The notes: generated by a model from the letters alone, not told the origin. Positions 14,228 through 22,073 are shown, counted from the stretch's first letter. The stretch: 23,861 nt of DNA from HXMU1420-2 sp040830545 (GCA_040830545.1 JBFOMB010000184.1:1-23861); one strand, 5' to 3'. Made by a program: numbers and translations.

Positions 14228-14629
14228 ATGCAAGTCGACGGGTCCTGCCTGTGCGGTCAGATCACCTATACAGCCGTGGTTGATCCGGAGAAATCGTTCC
14301 TCTGCCATTGCTCCGACTGCCAGACCAATGCGGGCACGTCTTATGGCCATGTGGTTGGCGTAGTGGACGACCAGTTCCACCTGAAAACAGGTGAGCTGAA
14401 AACATACATCAAAACCGCTGACAGCGGACGCGAACGCACGCTGGCCTTCTGCGGCACCTGCGCCACGCGCATCTACGCGCGCACGCCCGATGACCCGACC
14501 GCGTTTTTCGGGCTGCGGGCCGGGACGGTGCATCAACGCGATCAACTGCCCCCGGTGCTGCAGGTCTGGACGGAATCCGCCCAGCCCTGGGTGTTCGATC
14601 TGCGCACGATCCCGGTCAAGGGCGACTGA
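14228..14629 (+). CDS. GFA-family zinc protein (glutathione-dependent formaldehyde-activating-like)
   Basis: The protein has 133 residues from the ATG at 14228, with GGAG about eight bases upstream. Cysteines are arranged as in the GFA fold: C7/C9 in GSCLCG, C26/C28/C31 in CHCSDC and C75/C78 in FCGTCATR, which bind two zinc ions. The family includes Gfa, which speeds glutathione-formaldehyde adduct formation, but most members have unknown function. It lies 64 bases after nsrR in the same direction and three bases before a small unknown gene, so the two are likely co-transcribed. Whether nsrR read-through matters is unclear. Confidence 0.85.
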   Translation: MQVDGSCLCGQITYTAVVDPEKSFLCHCSDCQTNAGTSYGHVVGVVDDQFHLKTGELKTYIKTADSGRERTLAFCGTCATRIYARTPDDPTAFFGLRAGTVHQRDQLPPVLQVWTESAQPWVFDLRTIPVKGD

Positions 14630-14632
14630 GCG

Positions 14633-14866
14633 ATGGCACACAAGAACAAGGTGTTTCAGTCGGTCAACGCGCCGGGCGATCTGGTCTGTGTGGACCTGTT
14701 CCAGCGGCCCGACGGATCATTCGGCTTCGAAGAATACCGCCGCGACCCCGAGGATGGCAGCGGCTGGCGTGCGATCGGGTATCACGGCGATCAGGTGTTC
14801 CAGAGCCAGGACGACACCCGCGCCGCCGCCTGCCGCGCGGTGCGTTGGCTGGTGGATGCGATGTGA
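14633..14866 (+). CDS. Small unrecognised protein, 77 residues
   Basis: The ATG at 14633 is three bases after the GFA stop, so expression is presumably coupled. The soluble, acidic sequence contains FQRPDGSFGFEEYRRDPEDG and ends DTRAAACRAVRWLVDAM. No signal peptide, membrane segment or metal motif is present. The composition and coupling argue for a real gene. I do not recognise a family and assign no function. Confidence 0.65.
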   Translation: MAHKNKVFQSVNAPGDLVCVDLFQRPDGSFGFEEYRRDPEDGSGWRAIGYHGDQVFQSQDDTRAAACRAVRWLVDAM

Positions 14867-14888
14867 TCTTTCAAACACCAACGCAGTT

Positions 14889-14944
14889 CCGGACTTGATC
14901 CGGGACCTCCTGGCCGCAGGGTAGAGGCCCCGGATCAGGTCCGG
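14889..14944. repeat. Palindromic intergenic repeat, copy 1
   Basis: Arms 14889-14909 (CCGGACTTGATCCGGGACCTC minus its last base reads as the family core) and 14924-14944 pair at 19 of 21 positions around a 14-base loop. It lies between the 3' ends of convergent genes and may act as a bidirectional terminator. It shares its arms with copies at 16807-16894 and 23624-23712. Confidence 0.8.
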
Positions 14945-14951
14945 GGCGACG

Positions 14952-15854
14952 TCACGACGGTCGCACGCTTCGCGTTTTTTGCTGCACCACCTCATGCGCC
15001 GTGTCGATGAACTGCCGTACCGTGGGCGGGACAAAGCGTTGTTGTGGATAGACAAAATAGGCCGTGAAGGGCGCGCTGTGCAGGCCCGGCAGAACCGGTT
15101 TCAGAGGGCCATAGTCCACCGACCCCGGCGGATCGAAATGGGGCAACAGACCCAAACCCAATCCCGCCTCCACAAAGCTGCGACATGTCTGAAGATCATC
15201 CAGCTCCACCCGGCTGTCGCGGAATAGATCCGGTTCTGCTTTGCCCCGCCACAGCATCGGCACCGCCTGCCGCCCGGCCTTCAGCGACAACAGCCGATGA
15301 GCGGACAGATTGCGTGGCGCAGTGATGGGCGCGTGCTGAGACAGGTAATCCGGTGCACCCCAGAGCGTCATCATCCCCGTCAGGAATTTGCGGATTACCA
15401 ACCCGTTGCCCTGAACTTCACCCGCCCGCAGCGCCAGGTCGATCCGTTCGCCAATCAGGTCACGCACCGCGTTGGAAATCAGCAGGTCCAGCTTCACATG
15501 CGGGCAGGCCTCCAGAAACGCGTCGATGATGGGGGGCAACAGCGAATGGCTCAGATCTGCAGGGGCCGTTATCCGCAACGTCCCGCGTGGTTCTGCTGCC
15601 TCCCGCGCAAGGGCGCGCTCCGCCTCGGACATCGCATCCAGTGCCAAGGTGCAATGTACGTAATACCGCTCGCCTGCCTCCGTCAGGCTCAGCTTGCGGG
15701 TCGTGCGCCGCAGCAGGGTCACGCCCAGCCGCTCCTCCAACCGCGCGATCCGCGCGCTGACCGTCGTTGTCGGCATGTCCAGCCGCTCCGCCGCGCGCGA
15801 GAAGCTCTTGGCATCCACCACGGCCACAAACACATCGATTCCATCCAGGCCCAT
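14952..15854 (-). CDS. LysR-family transcriptional regulator
   Basis: The protein has 300 residues. The N-terminal helix-turn-helix reads IDVFVAVVDAKSFSRAAERL and DMPTTTVSARIARLEERLGV, followed by LLRRTTRKLSLTEAGERYY, typical of the CrgA/AaeR-like LysR branch. The effector domain begins near PRGTLRITAPADLSHSLLPP. It is divergent from the DODA-type dioxygenase gene with a palindrome between them, so it most likely controls that gene and itself. The ribosome site before the ATG at 15854 is weak, but the start aligns with the normal LysR N-terminus. Confidence 0.88.
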   Translation of the reverse strand: MGLDGIDVFVAVVDAKSFSRAAERLDMPTTTVSARIARLEERLGVTLLRRTTRKLSLTEAGERYYVHCTLALDAMSEAERALAREAAEPRGTLRITAPADLSHSLLPPIIDAFLEACPHVKLDLLISNAVRDLIGERIDLALRAGEVQGNGLVIRKFLTGMMTLWGAPDYLSQHAPITAPRNLSAHRLLSLKAGRQAVPMLWRGKAEPDLFRDSRVELDDLQTCRSFVEAGLGLGLLPHFDPPGSVDYGPLKPVLPGLHSAPFTAYFVYPQQRFVPPTVRQFIDTAHEVVQQKTRSVRPS

Positions 15855-15873
15855 GGCGGCATCCGTTCGTCAT

Positions 15874-15891
15874 TATCCCGAAATTGGGATA
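15874..15891. promoter_or_regulatory. Palindromic operator between LysR and dioxygenase genes
   Basis: TATCCCGAAATTGGGATA is an imperfect palindrome with perfect 6-bp outer arms TATCCC/GGGATA. It is 20 bases upstream of the LysR start and about 80 bases upstream of the dioxygenase start. It has the size and position of a LysR-type box; binding is inferred. Confidence 0.6.
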
Positions 15892-15972
15892 GTGTTGTTC
15901 GTTCATGCCGTCTAGTGCATGATCGCACAGCACCCTACCTTTTCCGGAACACATCCCGGATCGGAGCGTATC

Positions 15973-16770
15973 ATGCCAACCAGATTGCCCACCTATTTCA
16001 TCTCGCATGGCGGTGGACCATGGCCCTGGGTCCCGCAAATGCGCGAGATGTTTACGAACCTCGAACGGTCTTTTGTCGAGATGGTCGCCGACCTGCCAGA
16101 ACGCCCCCGCGCAGTGCTCATGATCTCGGGCCATTGGGAGGCGGACACCGCCGCTGTGATGGCCGCGCTCAATCCGCCAATGGTCTACGACTACTACAAC
16201 TTCCCGGCCCATACGTACGAGGTTGTCTACCCGTCCCCCGGCGCACCGGATGTGGCCGGGTGGGCGCTGGACCTGTTGCAGGCCGCAGGAATCGACGCGC
16301 ATCTGGACCACACGCAGGGCTATGATCACGGCACCTTTGTTCCGATGGAGATCATGTATCCCAACGCCGACATGCCACTGTTCCAGATTTCCATGCTGCG
16401 GTCCTACGATCCGGCCGCCCATTTCGCTATTGGCCGCGCTCTGGGCCCGCTGCGGGACGAAGGCGTTCTGATCATCGGCTCGGGTCTGAGTTATCACAAC
16501 CTGCGTCTGATGGGGCCAGAGGCCGCCGTGCCCTCCGCCGCGTTTGACGCCTGGCTGGGGGAGGCGCTGGTGCAGGCACCCCAGGCCCGGACCGCAAGCC
16601 TGTTGGACTGGGAAGATGCACCCTATGCGCGGGTCTGCCACAAGGAAGAGGATCACCTGGTGCCCCTCTTTGTCGCGCTCGGCGCGGCAGAAGGGGAGGT
16701 CGCGACGAGGGTGTATCACGAAGACGGGCTGATGGGCGGCGTGACCGCGTCGAGCTATCGGTTCGGGTGA
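15973..16770 (+). CDS. Class III extradiol dioxygenase, DODA/YgiD type
   Basis: The protein has 265 residues from the ATG at 15973, with GGAG at 15963-15966; an upstream in-frame ATG at 15919 has no such site. Metal-binding histidines of the LigB fold are visible: H12 (FISHGGGP), H54 (SGHWEAD) and H228 (HKEEDHLVPL), with H119 (YDHGTFVPM) and H175 (SYHN) as probable active-site residues. Plant DODA opens L-DOPA and E. coli YgiD is a zinc-dependent relative; substrates of most bacterial members are unknown. The divergent LysR gene suggests induction by an aromatic compound. No other aromatic-degradation gene is nearby. Confidence 0.85.
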   Translation: MPTRLPTYFISHGGGPWPWVPQMREMFTNLERSFVEMVADLPERPRAVLMISGHWEADTAAVMAALNPPMVYDYYNFPAHTYEVVYPSPGAPDVAGWALDLLQAAGIDAHLDHTQGYDHGTFVPMEIMYPNADMPLFQISMLRSYDPAAHFAIGRALGPLRDEGVLIIGSGLSYHNLRLMGPEAAVPSAAFDAWLGEALVQAPQARTASLLDWEDAPYARVCHKEEDHLVPLFVALGAAEGEVATRVYHEDGLMGGVTASSYRFG

Positions 16771-16806
16771 CGTGTGACGCGTCCGGCCTGAATGCCACTT
16801 TGCAAA

Positions 16807-16894
16807 ACACGCGCGCGCAGCCCCGGACTTGATCCGGGGCCTCGTGGCAGGCGGCAAGAGGTCCCGGATCAAGTCCGGGGCTGCGGGCGCGTGT
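16807..16894. repeat. Palindromic intergenic repeat, copy 2 (longest)
   Basis: Arms 16807-16843 and 16858-16894 are 37 bases each and pair at about 35 positions around a 14-base loop. The core contains CCCCGGACTTGATCCGGGG. It fills most of the gap between the dioxygenase and SnoaL-like genes, whose 3' ends face each other, so a bidirectional terminator role is plausible. Confidence 0.85.
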
Positions 16895-16900
16895 AGATGC

Positions 16901-17311
16901 CTATGTCCCGATCTGCTGCCAGACGCTCAGGCGGTCGGCGATCTGCCAGTGGCCGGTCAGCAAACCATCCTCGAAGTCATAGAGCGTTGCCCCTGACATC
17001 GTGATGCGTCTTCCTGTGGCCGGTGCGCCCGGCAGGTCGCCCAGATGTGTACCCGCCCAGGTCCAGAACACCGCCACCGACGCGCCGTCCTCCAGCATCC
17101 GCACCGGCGTGAACACCTGATCGGGTGCAGCAGCCCGCGAGCGGACCAACCGGTCTGCAAACCCCGCAGGGTCCAGCGTCTGACCGTCCCACGGATCGCC
17201 GGGATCGTGGTGGATCGTGTATTGCGCGGCAATGAATTCGGGCACCGCTGTCGCATCGCCCTGTGACCAGATGCGGTCCAGAAATGCGGTCAAAATAGCC
17301 TTCTGATCCAT
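16901..17311 (-). CDS. SnoaL-like / ester-cyclase-fold protein
   Basis: The protein has 136 residues from the ATG at 17311, preceded on its strand by GAGGAGGGTGAG, a good ribosome site. The pattern (LTAFLDRIWSQGDATAVPEF, YTIHHDPGDPWDG, FTPVRMLEDGASVAVFWTWA, GHWQIADRLSVWQQ) is that of the SnoaL-like NTF2 fold, a small alpha-beta cone. Members range from polyketide cyclases to proteins without known reaction, so no substrate is claimed. It starts 28 bases after the Nudix gene, so the two are likely co-transcribed. Confidence 0.75.
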   Translation of the reverse strand: MDQKAILTAFLDRIWSQGDATAVPEFIAAQYTIHHDPGDPWDGQTLDPAGFADRLVRSRAAAPDQVFTPVRMLEDGASVAVFWTWAGTHLGDLPGAPATGRRITMSGATLYDFEDGLLTGHWQIADRLSVWQQIGT

Positions 17312-17339
17312 CTCACCCTCCTCGCCACGCGCAGTGCGC

Positions 17340-17966
17340 TCAATCCATAAACACGCGCCCATCCGACGCCGCATGCGCGGCGAAGGCGTCCGTGATGTCC
17401 TGCTCCATGATCCGGCCCAGCGACAGAACCGGCAGGGCATCCGCGGTGAAAAACCCCACATCCGTCGTTTCCGGCCCAATCTCCGGGTCAACCTCGGCCT
17501 CTTCCCGACACAGGAAATGCAGCTTGTAGAAGTCCCGCACATCCGGGGGATAGGCCGCATGTTTTGCCTTGTGCCGCAGGGCATAAAGCCGTTCGGCCCG
17601 CACCTGCAAACCGGCCTCTTCGAACACCTCTTTCTCTGTGTTCTCCGCCGCTGAATAGCCGATATCCGCAAACCCGCCGGGCAGGGACCATTTCCCATCC
17701 AGCTTTTCCCGTACCAGCAGAATGCGATCCCCCCGGATCACCGCGCCACGCACGTCGATCGAAGGCGTGGCGTATTTCGCTGTATACTCGGGCACCAACC
17801 CGTCAATCCGGTTCAGCGGGACGGACCCCAAATCGGCCAGCATCCCGCGCGCAATCGCCGACAGCTCGTCATAGCGTTCGCGTTCGAAATCGTCAGACGT
17901 GAAATTGCGCCCGGTTTCGGCAATTGCCAGAATGCGCTTGATCCGGGCCAGCCAGGCGTTTTCCAT
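17340..17966 (-). CDS. Nudix hydrolase with N-terminal NUDIX_N domain
   Basis: The protein has 208 residues. Residues 1-60 (ARIKRILAIAETGRNFTSDD) form the small helical NUDIX_N domain. The Nudix box covers 97-119 (GGFADIGYSAAENTEKEVFE then EAG), with metal-binding glutamates E113, E116 and E117 kept. The usual E and R are replaced by Y104 and K112, which I recall as normal in this NUDIX_N subgroup. Such enzymes hydrolyse nucleoside diphosphates linked to another group, for example ADP-ribose or sugar nucleotides; the substrate here is unknown. The start lies 24 bases after gcrA in the same direction. Confidence 0.87.
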   Translation of the reverse strand: MENAWLARIKRILAIAETGRNFTSDDFERERYDELSAIARGMLADLGSVPLNRIDGLVPEYTAKYATPSIDVRGAVIRGDRILLVREKLDGKWSLPGGFADIGYSAAENTEKEVFEEAGLQVRAERLYALRHKAKHAAYPPDVRDFYKLHFLCREEAEVDPEIGPETTDVGFFTADALPVLSLGRIMEQDITDAFAAHAASDGRVFMD

Positions 17967-17990
17967 CGTGGACCCCGCCCGACCGACGGA

Positions 17991-18572
17991 TCAGCGCCGC
18001 CGGTCCCGGCGCGAGCTCATCGGTTGGAACGCCACACCCACATGCGCCTCGCAATAGGGTTTGCCGGGCTGCACGGGCAGGCCGCAGAACCAGAAATTGT
18101 CGGTCGCCGGGTCGCCCACAGGCCACTTGCAGGTCCGCTCGGTCAGTTCCATCAGGCTCAGCTTGCGCGCCTTTTTCTCGACCTCGTTGACCTTGGCCAG
18201 CGCCTCGGGGCTGATTTCATTGGCCGATGGCTGCGGCGGCAACGGCTGACCTGCCGGAATGATCTGCCGACGCGCCGGGGATTGCGGCTGCGGTGCGGCC
18301 TCTGCCTCCGGCTTGGGGGCGGGTTCCGGCCGGGCCGGTTCGGTCTTGGGCGCAGGCTTGGCCTCGGCCTTGGGCTGGGGCGCGGGTTTGGCCTTGGCCT
18401 CGGGCTTGGCGGCTGTACCACCAGAGGCACGGTTCGACAGACCCAGGCGATGCACCTTGCCGATCACCGCGTTGCGCGTCACACCGCCCAGTTCCTTGGC
18501 GATCTGGCTGGCCGACTGGCCCTCGCTCCACATTTTCTTCAAGAGCTCGACGCGCTCGTCAGTCCAGGACAT
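17991..18572 (-). CDS. gcrA: Cell-cycle regulator GcrA
   Basis: The protein has 193 residues. The N-terminal DNA-binding domain begins MSWTDERVELLKKMWSEGQS, continues SQIAKELGGVTRNAVIGKVH and ends RLGLSNRASG, the hallmark of GcrA. Residues 52-115 are a Pro/Ala/Lys/Glu-rich linker. The C-terminal domain, which in Caulobacter binds sigma-70, has ERTCKWPVGDP, FWFCGLPV and PYCEAHVG (C148, C163, C174, H177). GcrA works with sigma-70 at promoters methylated by CcrM at GANTC. AAAGGG gives a ribosome site before the ATG. A hairpin lies only 19 bases upstream of the start. Confidence 0.95.
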   Translation of the reverse strand: MSWTDERVELLKKMWSEGQSASQIAKELGGVTRNAVIGKVHRLGLSNRASGGTAAKPEAKAKPAPQPKAEAKPAPKTEPARPEPAPKPEAEAAPQPQSPARRQIIPAGQPLPPQPSANEISPEALAKVNEVEKKARKLSLMELTERTCKWPVGDPATDNFWFCGLPVQPGKPYCEAHVGVAFQPMSSRRDRRR

Positions 18573-18591
18573 TGCAACCCTTTCCAGCCAA

Positions 18592-18618
18592 AAAGCGGCC
18601 CCGATCCGCGGCCGCTTT
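18592..18618 (-). terminator. Hairpin just upstream of gcrA
   Basis: AAAGCGGCC (18592-18600) and GGCCGCTTT (18610-18618) form a perfect 9-bp stem. Read on the minus strand it ends in TTTTTGG, a short T-run. It could end the sugar-dehydrogenase transcript or act as a leader structure for gcrA; the gcrA start is only about 20 bases further. Confidence 0.45.
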
Positions 18619-18707
18619 CCTGTTCCTTGATGAAGGGCACATAATAGTCGTTCAGCGCCGAGTTACAAGGTGCCTCCGCCCCTTGTCCCGCCCGCGATGC
18701 AGCCAGG

Positions 18708-20327
18708 TCACTCTGGCTGTTCTTTGAGCGCCTGCAGCAGGTCGACCAGCGCGCCGCGCACGGCGTCATCTGTAATTTCAGGGTTCGGCATGGATGTGCC
18801 TTCGGCAACGGCATCCGGGTCCGCCAGATAGGCCAACAACTGATCGCGCGTCCAACTGCCGCCCAGGGCCTGCAATCCCTCGGAATAGTCAAAGCCCGCC
18901 GTCGCCACATCGCGCCCGAACACGTCACCCAGGGCAGGTGCGCTGTCCGTGCCAACACTGCCCAATGCGTGGCATTCCACGCATTGCCCCAACGCCAGTC
19001 TGGTCGCCGATTTCTGCGCGTCCGTCAGGTCCAGCGTGTCGATATGGCGCTCGGCAAACTGTGCGCTCGCGTCAAATGCCCCCACCCGCAGTCGCAAAAC
19101 CTGCCGCTGATCGGTCCACAGTGCAATCATGTCCTCGTGCTGCTGGATGTAGCGAATGCGCTGGCCCACTTCGATCCGCTCGGCAAACAAAACCCGCCCG
19201 TCGCGTACCCGAATTCGGATCAGCATCTGCCCCGCCAAGGTCCCCGCCAACAGGTCGCCATCCCAGGCCGGGTGGAAATCGGTGATATCCGTCAGCGCGC
19301 TGACAGCGACCGAGGGCAGCCAGGCAAAAACCGGCGGTTCGAACACCGGATGCCGTCCATAAGCCAGCGTATCCGCAAGCGGCAGCTTGTTATACCGGGT
19401 GCCCAGCGACACTTGCGGCCAGCCATAGTCACGCCCATCGCGGATCAGGTTCAGCTCGTCCCCGCCGCGCCGCCCATGTTCCACCACCCACACCTCGCCA
19501 TTCTGGTCAAAGCTGATGCCTTGCATGTTCGAATGCCCCTGGCTCATCACCCGCGAATTGCCGGTCGTCGGGTCAATGGTCAGGACCTTGCCATATTGCT
19601 GATCGGGGTCCTGCGCGATGGCCACAGGGGCATATGTGCCATCAACCGCATAGTCGCCCGAGGCGAGGTAGACCAACCCGTCCGGCCCAATCCGGAACCG
19701 ACCGCCAGACATATGCCCGTCAATCGCCCGTCCACCGGTTTTGGGTTCCAGGCAGGGTGCAGTCGAAAACACCACGGTCCAGTCATCCGCTGCAATCGTA
19801 TCGCCATAGGGGGCCGTGGCCAGACTGGTGCGATAACATTCCTGCTCTGCCACCCATTCCGTGTAGCTGACCAGCAACTGCCCCTCATGATAGCCCACGT
19901 CGTTGTAGCGGAAGAAGAAATGCCCCCAGCTATAGTCCGGGTTCGCCTCTTCGAACGCCAACATCGCCGCGTATCCATTATCCGGCGGTGTGATCGACAA
20001 CCGCTCTGCCGCATCACCGCTCACGTCGAAAAACCAGCCCTCATGAGTCATCAACAGCAGTTGACCCTCGACCGAGGTCAATGCACCGCCGCTGCCCGCG
20101 CGGTCTTTGGGCACCGGCGCGCGCAGCGGGTCCACATCCAGCGACAGGAAGATGCTTTCGATCACGGGTGGGACGTCTTCCAACTCCCACTCGATGTTGT
20201 CGGTGTAGCCGCCAAACAGGTCAGGCGCCGCACGCTTTGCAATCTCGGTCCCGCCAGTGCCCATGATGTAGCCAAAGGCCAATGCCACGGGGACAACGAT
20301 CAGCAGCCTCAGGATGGTCTTGCGCAT
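18708..20327 (-). CDS. PQQ-dependent sugar dehydrogenase fused to cytochrome c, membrane-anchored
   Basis: The protein has 539 residues from the ATG at 20327, with GGAGG five bases upstream; a longer open frame adds non-conserved sequence. Residues 4-23 form a signal anchor. Residues 75-415 are a beta-propeller of the soluble aldose/glucose dehydrogenase type, with DGHMSGGRFRIGPDGLVYLA (H205 as the likely catalytic base near PQQ), SNMQGISFDQNGEVWVVEHG and DYGWPQVSLG. Residues 440-535 are a cytochrome c domain with the heme site CVECH (449-453) and probable axial Met513 (TSMPNP). Such a fusion could oxidise a sugar in the periplasm and pass electrons directly to the respiratory chain. No PQQ biosynthesis gene is in the window. 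The sugar substrate is unknown. Confidence 0.85.
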   Translation of the reverse strand: MRKTILRLLIVVPVALAFGYIMGTGGTEIAKRAAPDLFGGYTDNIEWELEDVPPVIESIFLSLDVDPLRAPVPKDRAGSGGALTSVEGQLLLMTHEGWFFDVSGDAAERLSITPPDNGYAAMLAFEEANPDYSWGHFFFRYNDVGYHEGQLLVSYTEWVAEQECYRTSLATAPYGDTIAADDWTVVFSTAPCLEPKTGGRAIDGHMSGGRFRIGPDGLVYLASGDYAVDGTYAPVAIAQDPDQQYGKVLTIDPTTGNSRVMSQGHSNMQGISFDQNGEVWVVEHGRRGGDELNLIRDGRDYGWPQVSLGTRYNKLPLADTLAYGRHPVFEPPVFAWLPSVAVSALTDITDFHPAWDGDLLAGTLAGQMLIRIRVRDGRVLFAERIEVGQRIRYIQQHEDMIALWTDQRQVLRLRVGAFDASAQFAERHIDTLDLTDAQKSATRLALGQCVECHALGSVGTDSAPALGDVFGRDVATAGFDYSEGLQALGGSWTRDQLLAYLADPDAVAEGTSMPNPEITDDAVRGALVDLLQALKEQPE

Positions 20328-20509
20328 GTGGCCTCCGCAGCGGGGCCGCAACAGGGGCAGGCCATCGAAGTATCCGGTTTGTCCATCTGGAATGCCTGTA
20401 CCGCTCTGCTCGGCCCGTGTTTTTGTTGGGTCCGTTTGGTTTGGCTCAGGTATAGGCAGGGCAGGGGGTTCAGGCAAGCGGCACGACACCCCACCCTACA
20501 ACCAACACA

Positions 20510-21409
20510 TTACGTCCCGTCCTGCGCTCTACGCCGCACATGTGCCTCCGGCAGGGCCAGCATCAACGCCCCGCCCAGAATGATCGCCGCCCCGGTCCAA
20601 CTGATCCAGTCCGGCAACGCGTCAAACAGAACAAAGTCATACAGCGCCGCAAACACCAGCGTTGCATAGGAAAACGGCGCAACAAAGCTCGCCTCGGCCC
20701 GCGCCATGCCATTGATGAAACAGACCTGAGCGCAGGCCATCAACCCGCCGACAGCGGCAATGCCCGCCCATTGCAGGCCCGTTGGTGTCTGCCAGACCGG
20801 CCAGACTGCGCCACGGGAGATGACCACCCCAAGGGTGTTTTAAACCAGAGGGATATAAACCGGCGGCCCCCCCCCGACAACCTTTTTAAAAAAACCCCCT
20901 CCCACCCCAAAAAAACCCGCCGCCCCCAACGCCAGCAATGCGGCAGGTTGAAAACTCGCAGGCGTGGGCCGCAGCAGGATCAGCGCGCCGACCAAGGCAA
21001 TCGCAGCCGCACTCCACCGCACCCGCCCCACCTTTTCGCCCAGCAACGGGATCGCCAGTGCCATGGCAAAAACCGGGTTCAGGAAACTGATCGCCGTTGC
21101 GTCCGCCATGGGGATGAAGGCCACAGCGGCAAACATCATCGTCACACCCCCCCAGCCAAAGCTCGCCCGACCCAGATGCAGCCCCGGGTTGGGGCGTTCA
21201 AACCGGGGTCGCAGGACCATGGCCGCGCAGGCAAACAGCATAAAGGCTGACAGAAACCGCCCATGGCTGATTTGCAGCGGATGCATGGCTGGCCCCAGAA
21301 CACCCGTTCCCAGCGTCTTGGCCACGGTTGTGCTGGCCGCGATAAACGCCGCCGCCACCAGGATCAGCGCCGCCGCCAGCCCAGGATTCTCATGTCGTGG
21401 AGTGAACAT
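20510..21409 (-). pseudogene. EamA/DMT-family transporter interrupted by an in-frame stop
   Basis: The frame from the ATG at 21409 (MFTPRHENPGLAAALILVAA) runs through several hydrophobic helices (MADATAISFLNPVFAMALAI, WSAAAIALVGALILL) to a TAA at 20842-20840, then continues in the same frame to 20510 with more helices (GIAAVGGLMACAQVCFINGM, ASFVAPFSYATLVFAALYDF). Together the two pieces make about 298 residues and ten helices, the normal size for this drug/metabolite-transporter family. A Gln codon changed to TAA would explain the break. The bases just upstream of it (20860-20935) are packed with runs of C, A and T and encode unusual residues (GVGGGFFKKVVGGG). Either the gene is decaying or the consensus is wrong there. 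The substrate is unknown. Confidence 0.75.
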
Positions 21410-21493
21410 GCCTTGTCGTGAACCGCGCCCGAGGGAAAGACAAGGAGCAACAAGCAGGTTGGCGACCCGGCGCCGTGCAGGCTAAAAGGACCC

Positions 21494-22006
21494 ATGACAC
21501 GTGTGATGGTTATTGGCAACGCAGGCGGCGGCAAATCCACCCTTGGCCGCGCCGTGCAGGCGACCTACGACCTGCCCTTGTTGGAGGTTGACCGGATTCA
21601 ATGGCAGCCCGGCTGGCACCCCGCGCCGGAAAACGAAGTCCGCGCAACGCTTGCCGATTGGCAGGCCCGCGAACGCTGGATCATCGACGGTTACGGCCCC
21701 TGGGAACAGGTCGAGGCGCGCATGGCCGTCTGCGATACGATCATCTTCGTGGACCACCCGTTCCATATCCACCTCTGGTGGGCCACCAAACGCCAGATCA
21801 AATCGCTCTTCGCGCCGCGTCCCGACGGCCCGCCCGACTGCCCCATGTGGCGCATGACGTTCCGCCTCTACGCCATGATGTGGCGGCTCCACCGCAACAC
21901 GCGCCCCATGCTTATCCAACTGATCCAAAGCCGCCCGACGGTCGCCCGGCTCATCCACATCACCTCACCAACACAACTCAACGCCTTTCTGGCCAATCCG
22001 GTCTGA
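21494..22006 (+). CDS. Small P-loop NTPase, adenylate-kinase-like (FlaR/topology-modulation type)
   Basis: The protein has 170 residues; AAAGGA is a good ribosome site before the ATG. Walker A is GNAGGGKST (8-16) close to the N-terminus. LLEVDRIQWQPGW and RWIIDGYGPWEQV, with VCDTIIFVDHPFHIHLWWAT, follow the pattern of small nucleotide kinases annotated as FlaR or DNA topology modulation proteins. The true reaction is not known for this group; a phosphotransfer is inferred from the fold. It is divergent from the broken EamA gene, with 84 bases between the starts, and converges on the flavin monooxygenase. Confidence 0.78.
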   Translation: MTRVMVIGNAGGGKSTLGRAVQATYDLPLLEVDRIQWQPGWHPAPENEVRATLADWQARERWIIDGYGPWEQVEARMAVCDTIIFVDHPFHIHLWWATKRQIKSLFAPRPDGPPDCPMWRMTFRLYAMMWRLHRNTRPMLIQLIQSRPTVARLIHITSPTQLNAFLANPV

Positions 22007-22017
22007 TCCCCTTCATC

Positions 22018-22073
22018 TTTGCAAAAATACTCTGGGGGAGTCTCGCCTGTGGCGAGAAGGGGGCAGAGCCCCC
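22018..22073. terminator. Intergenic terminator-like element between convergent genes
   Basis: After the P-loop gene comes TTTGCAAAAATACTC, then CTCGCC/GGCGAG (22042-22047 with 22051-22056) and GGGGGC/GCCCCC (22059-22064 with 22068-22073). The two stems lie between genes that face each other. I recall similar TTTGCAAAAATACTC plus G-rich hairpin elements at many Rhodobacterales gene ends, but this is from memory. Confidence 0.55.

Noticed and set aside
15460..16872. A 470-codon minus-strand frame spanning the LysR and dioxygenase genes.
   Set aside because: It crosses two well-supported genes and their shared operator, and its sequence lacks any recognisable domain.
14889..16894. CRISPR array from the repeated GC-rich units.
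   Set aside because: The units are far apart, palindromic as wholes, irregularly spaced and separated by genes, with no cas genes nearby.
18969..20669. A 566-codon open frame on the plus strand opposite the sugar dehydrogenase.
   Set aside because: It is antisense to a gene with clear propeller and heme motifs, is rich in His, Arg, Gln and Pro, and shows no domain; it is a high-GC shadow.
20510..21409. Frameshift in the EamA transporter.
   Set aside because: The distance between the two open stretches is a multiple of three, so the break is an in-frame TAA, not a frameshift.
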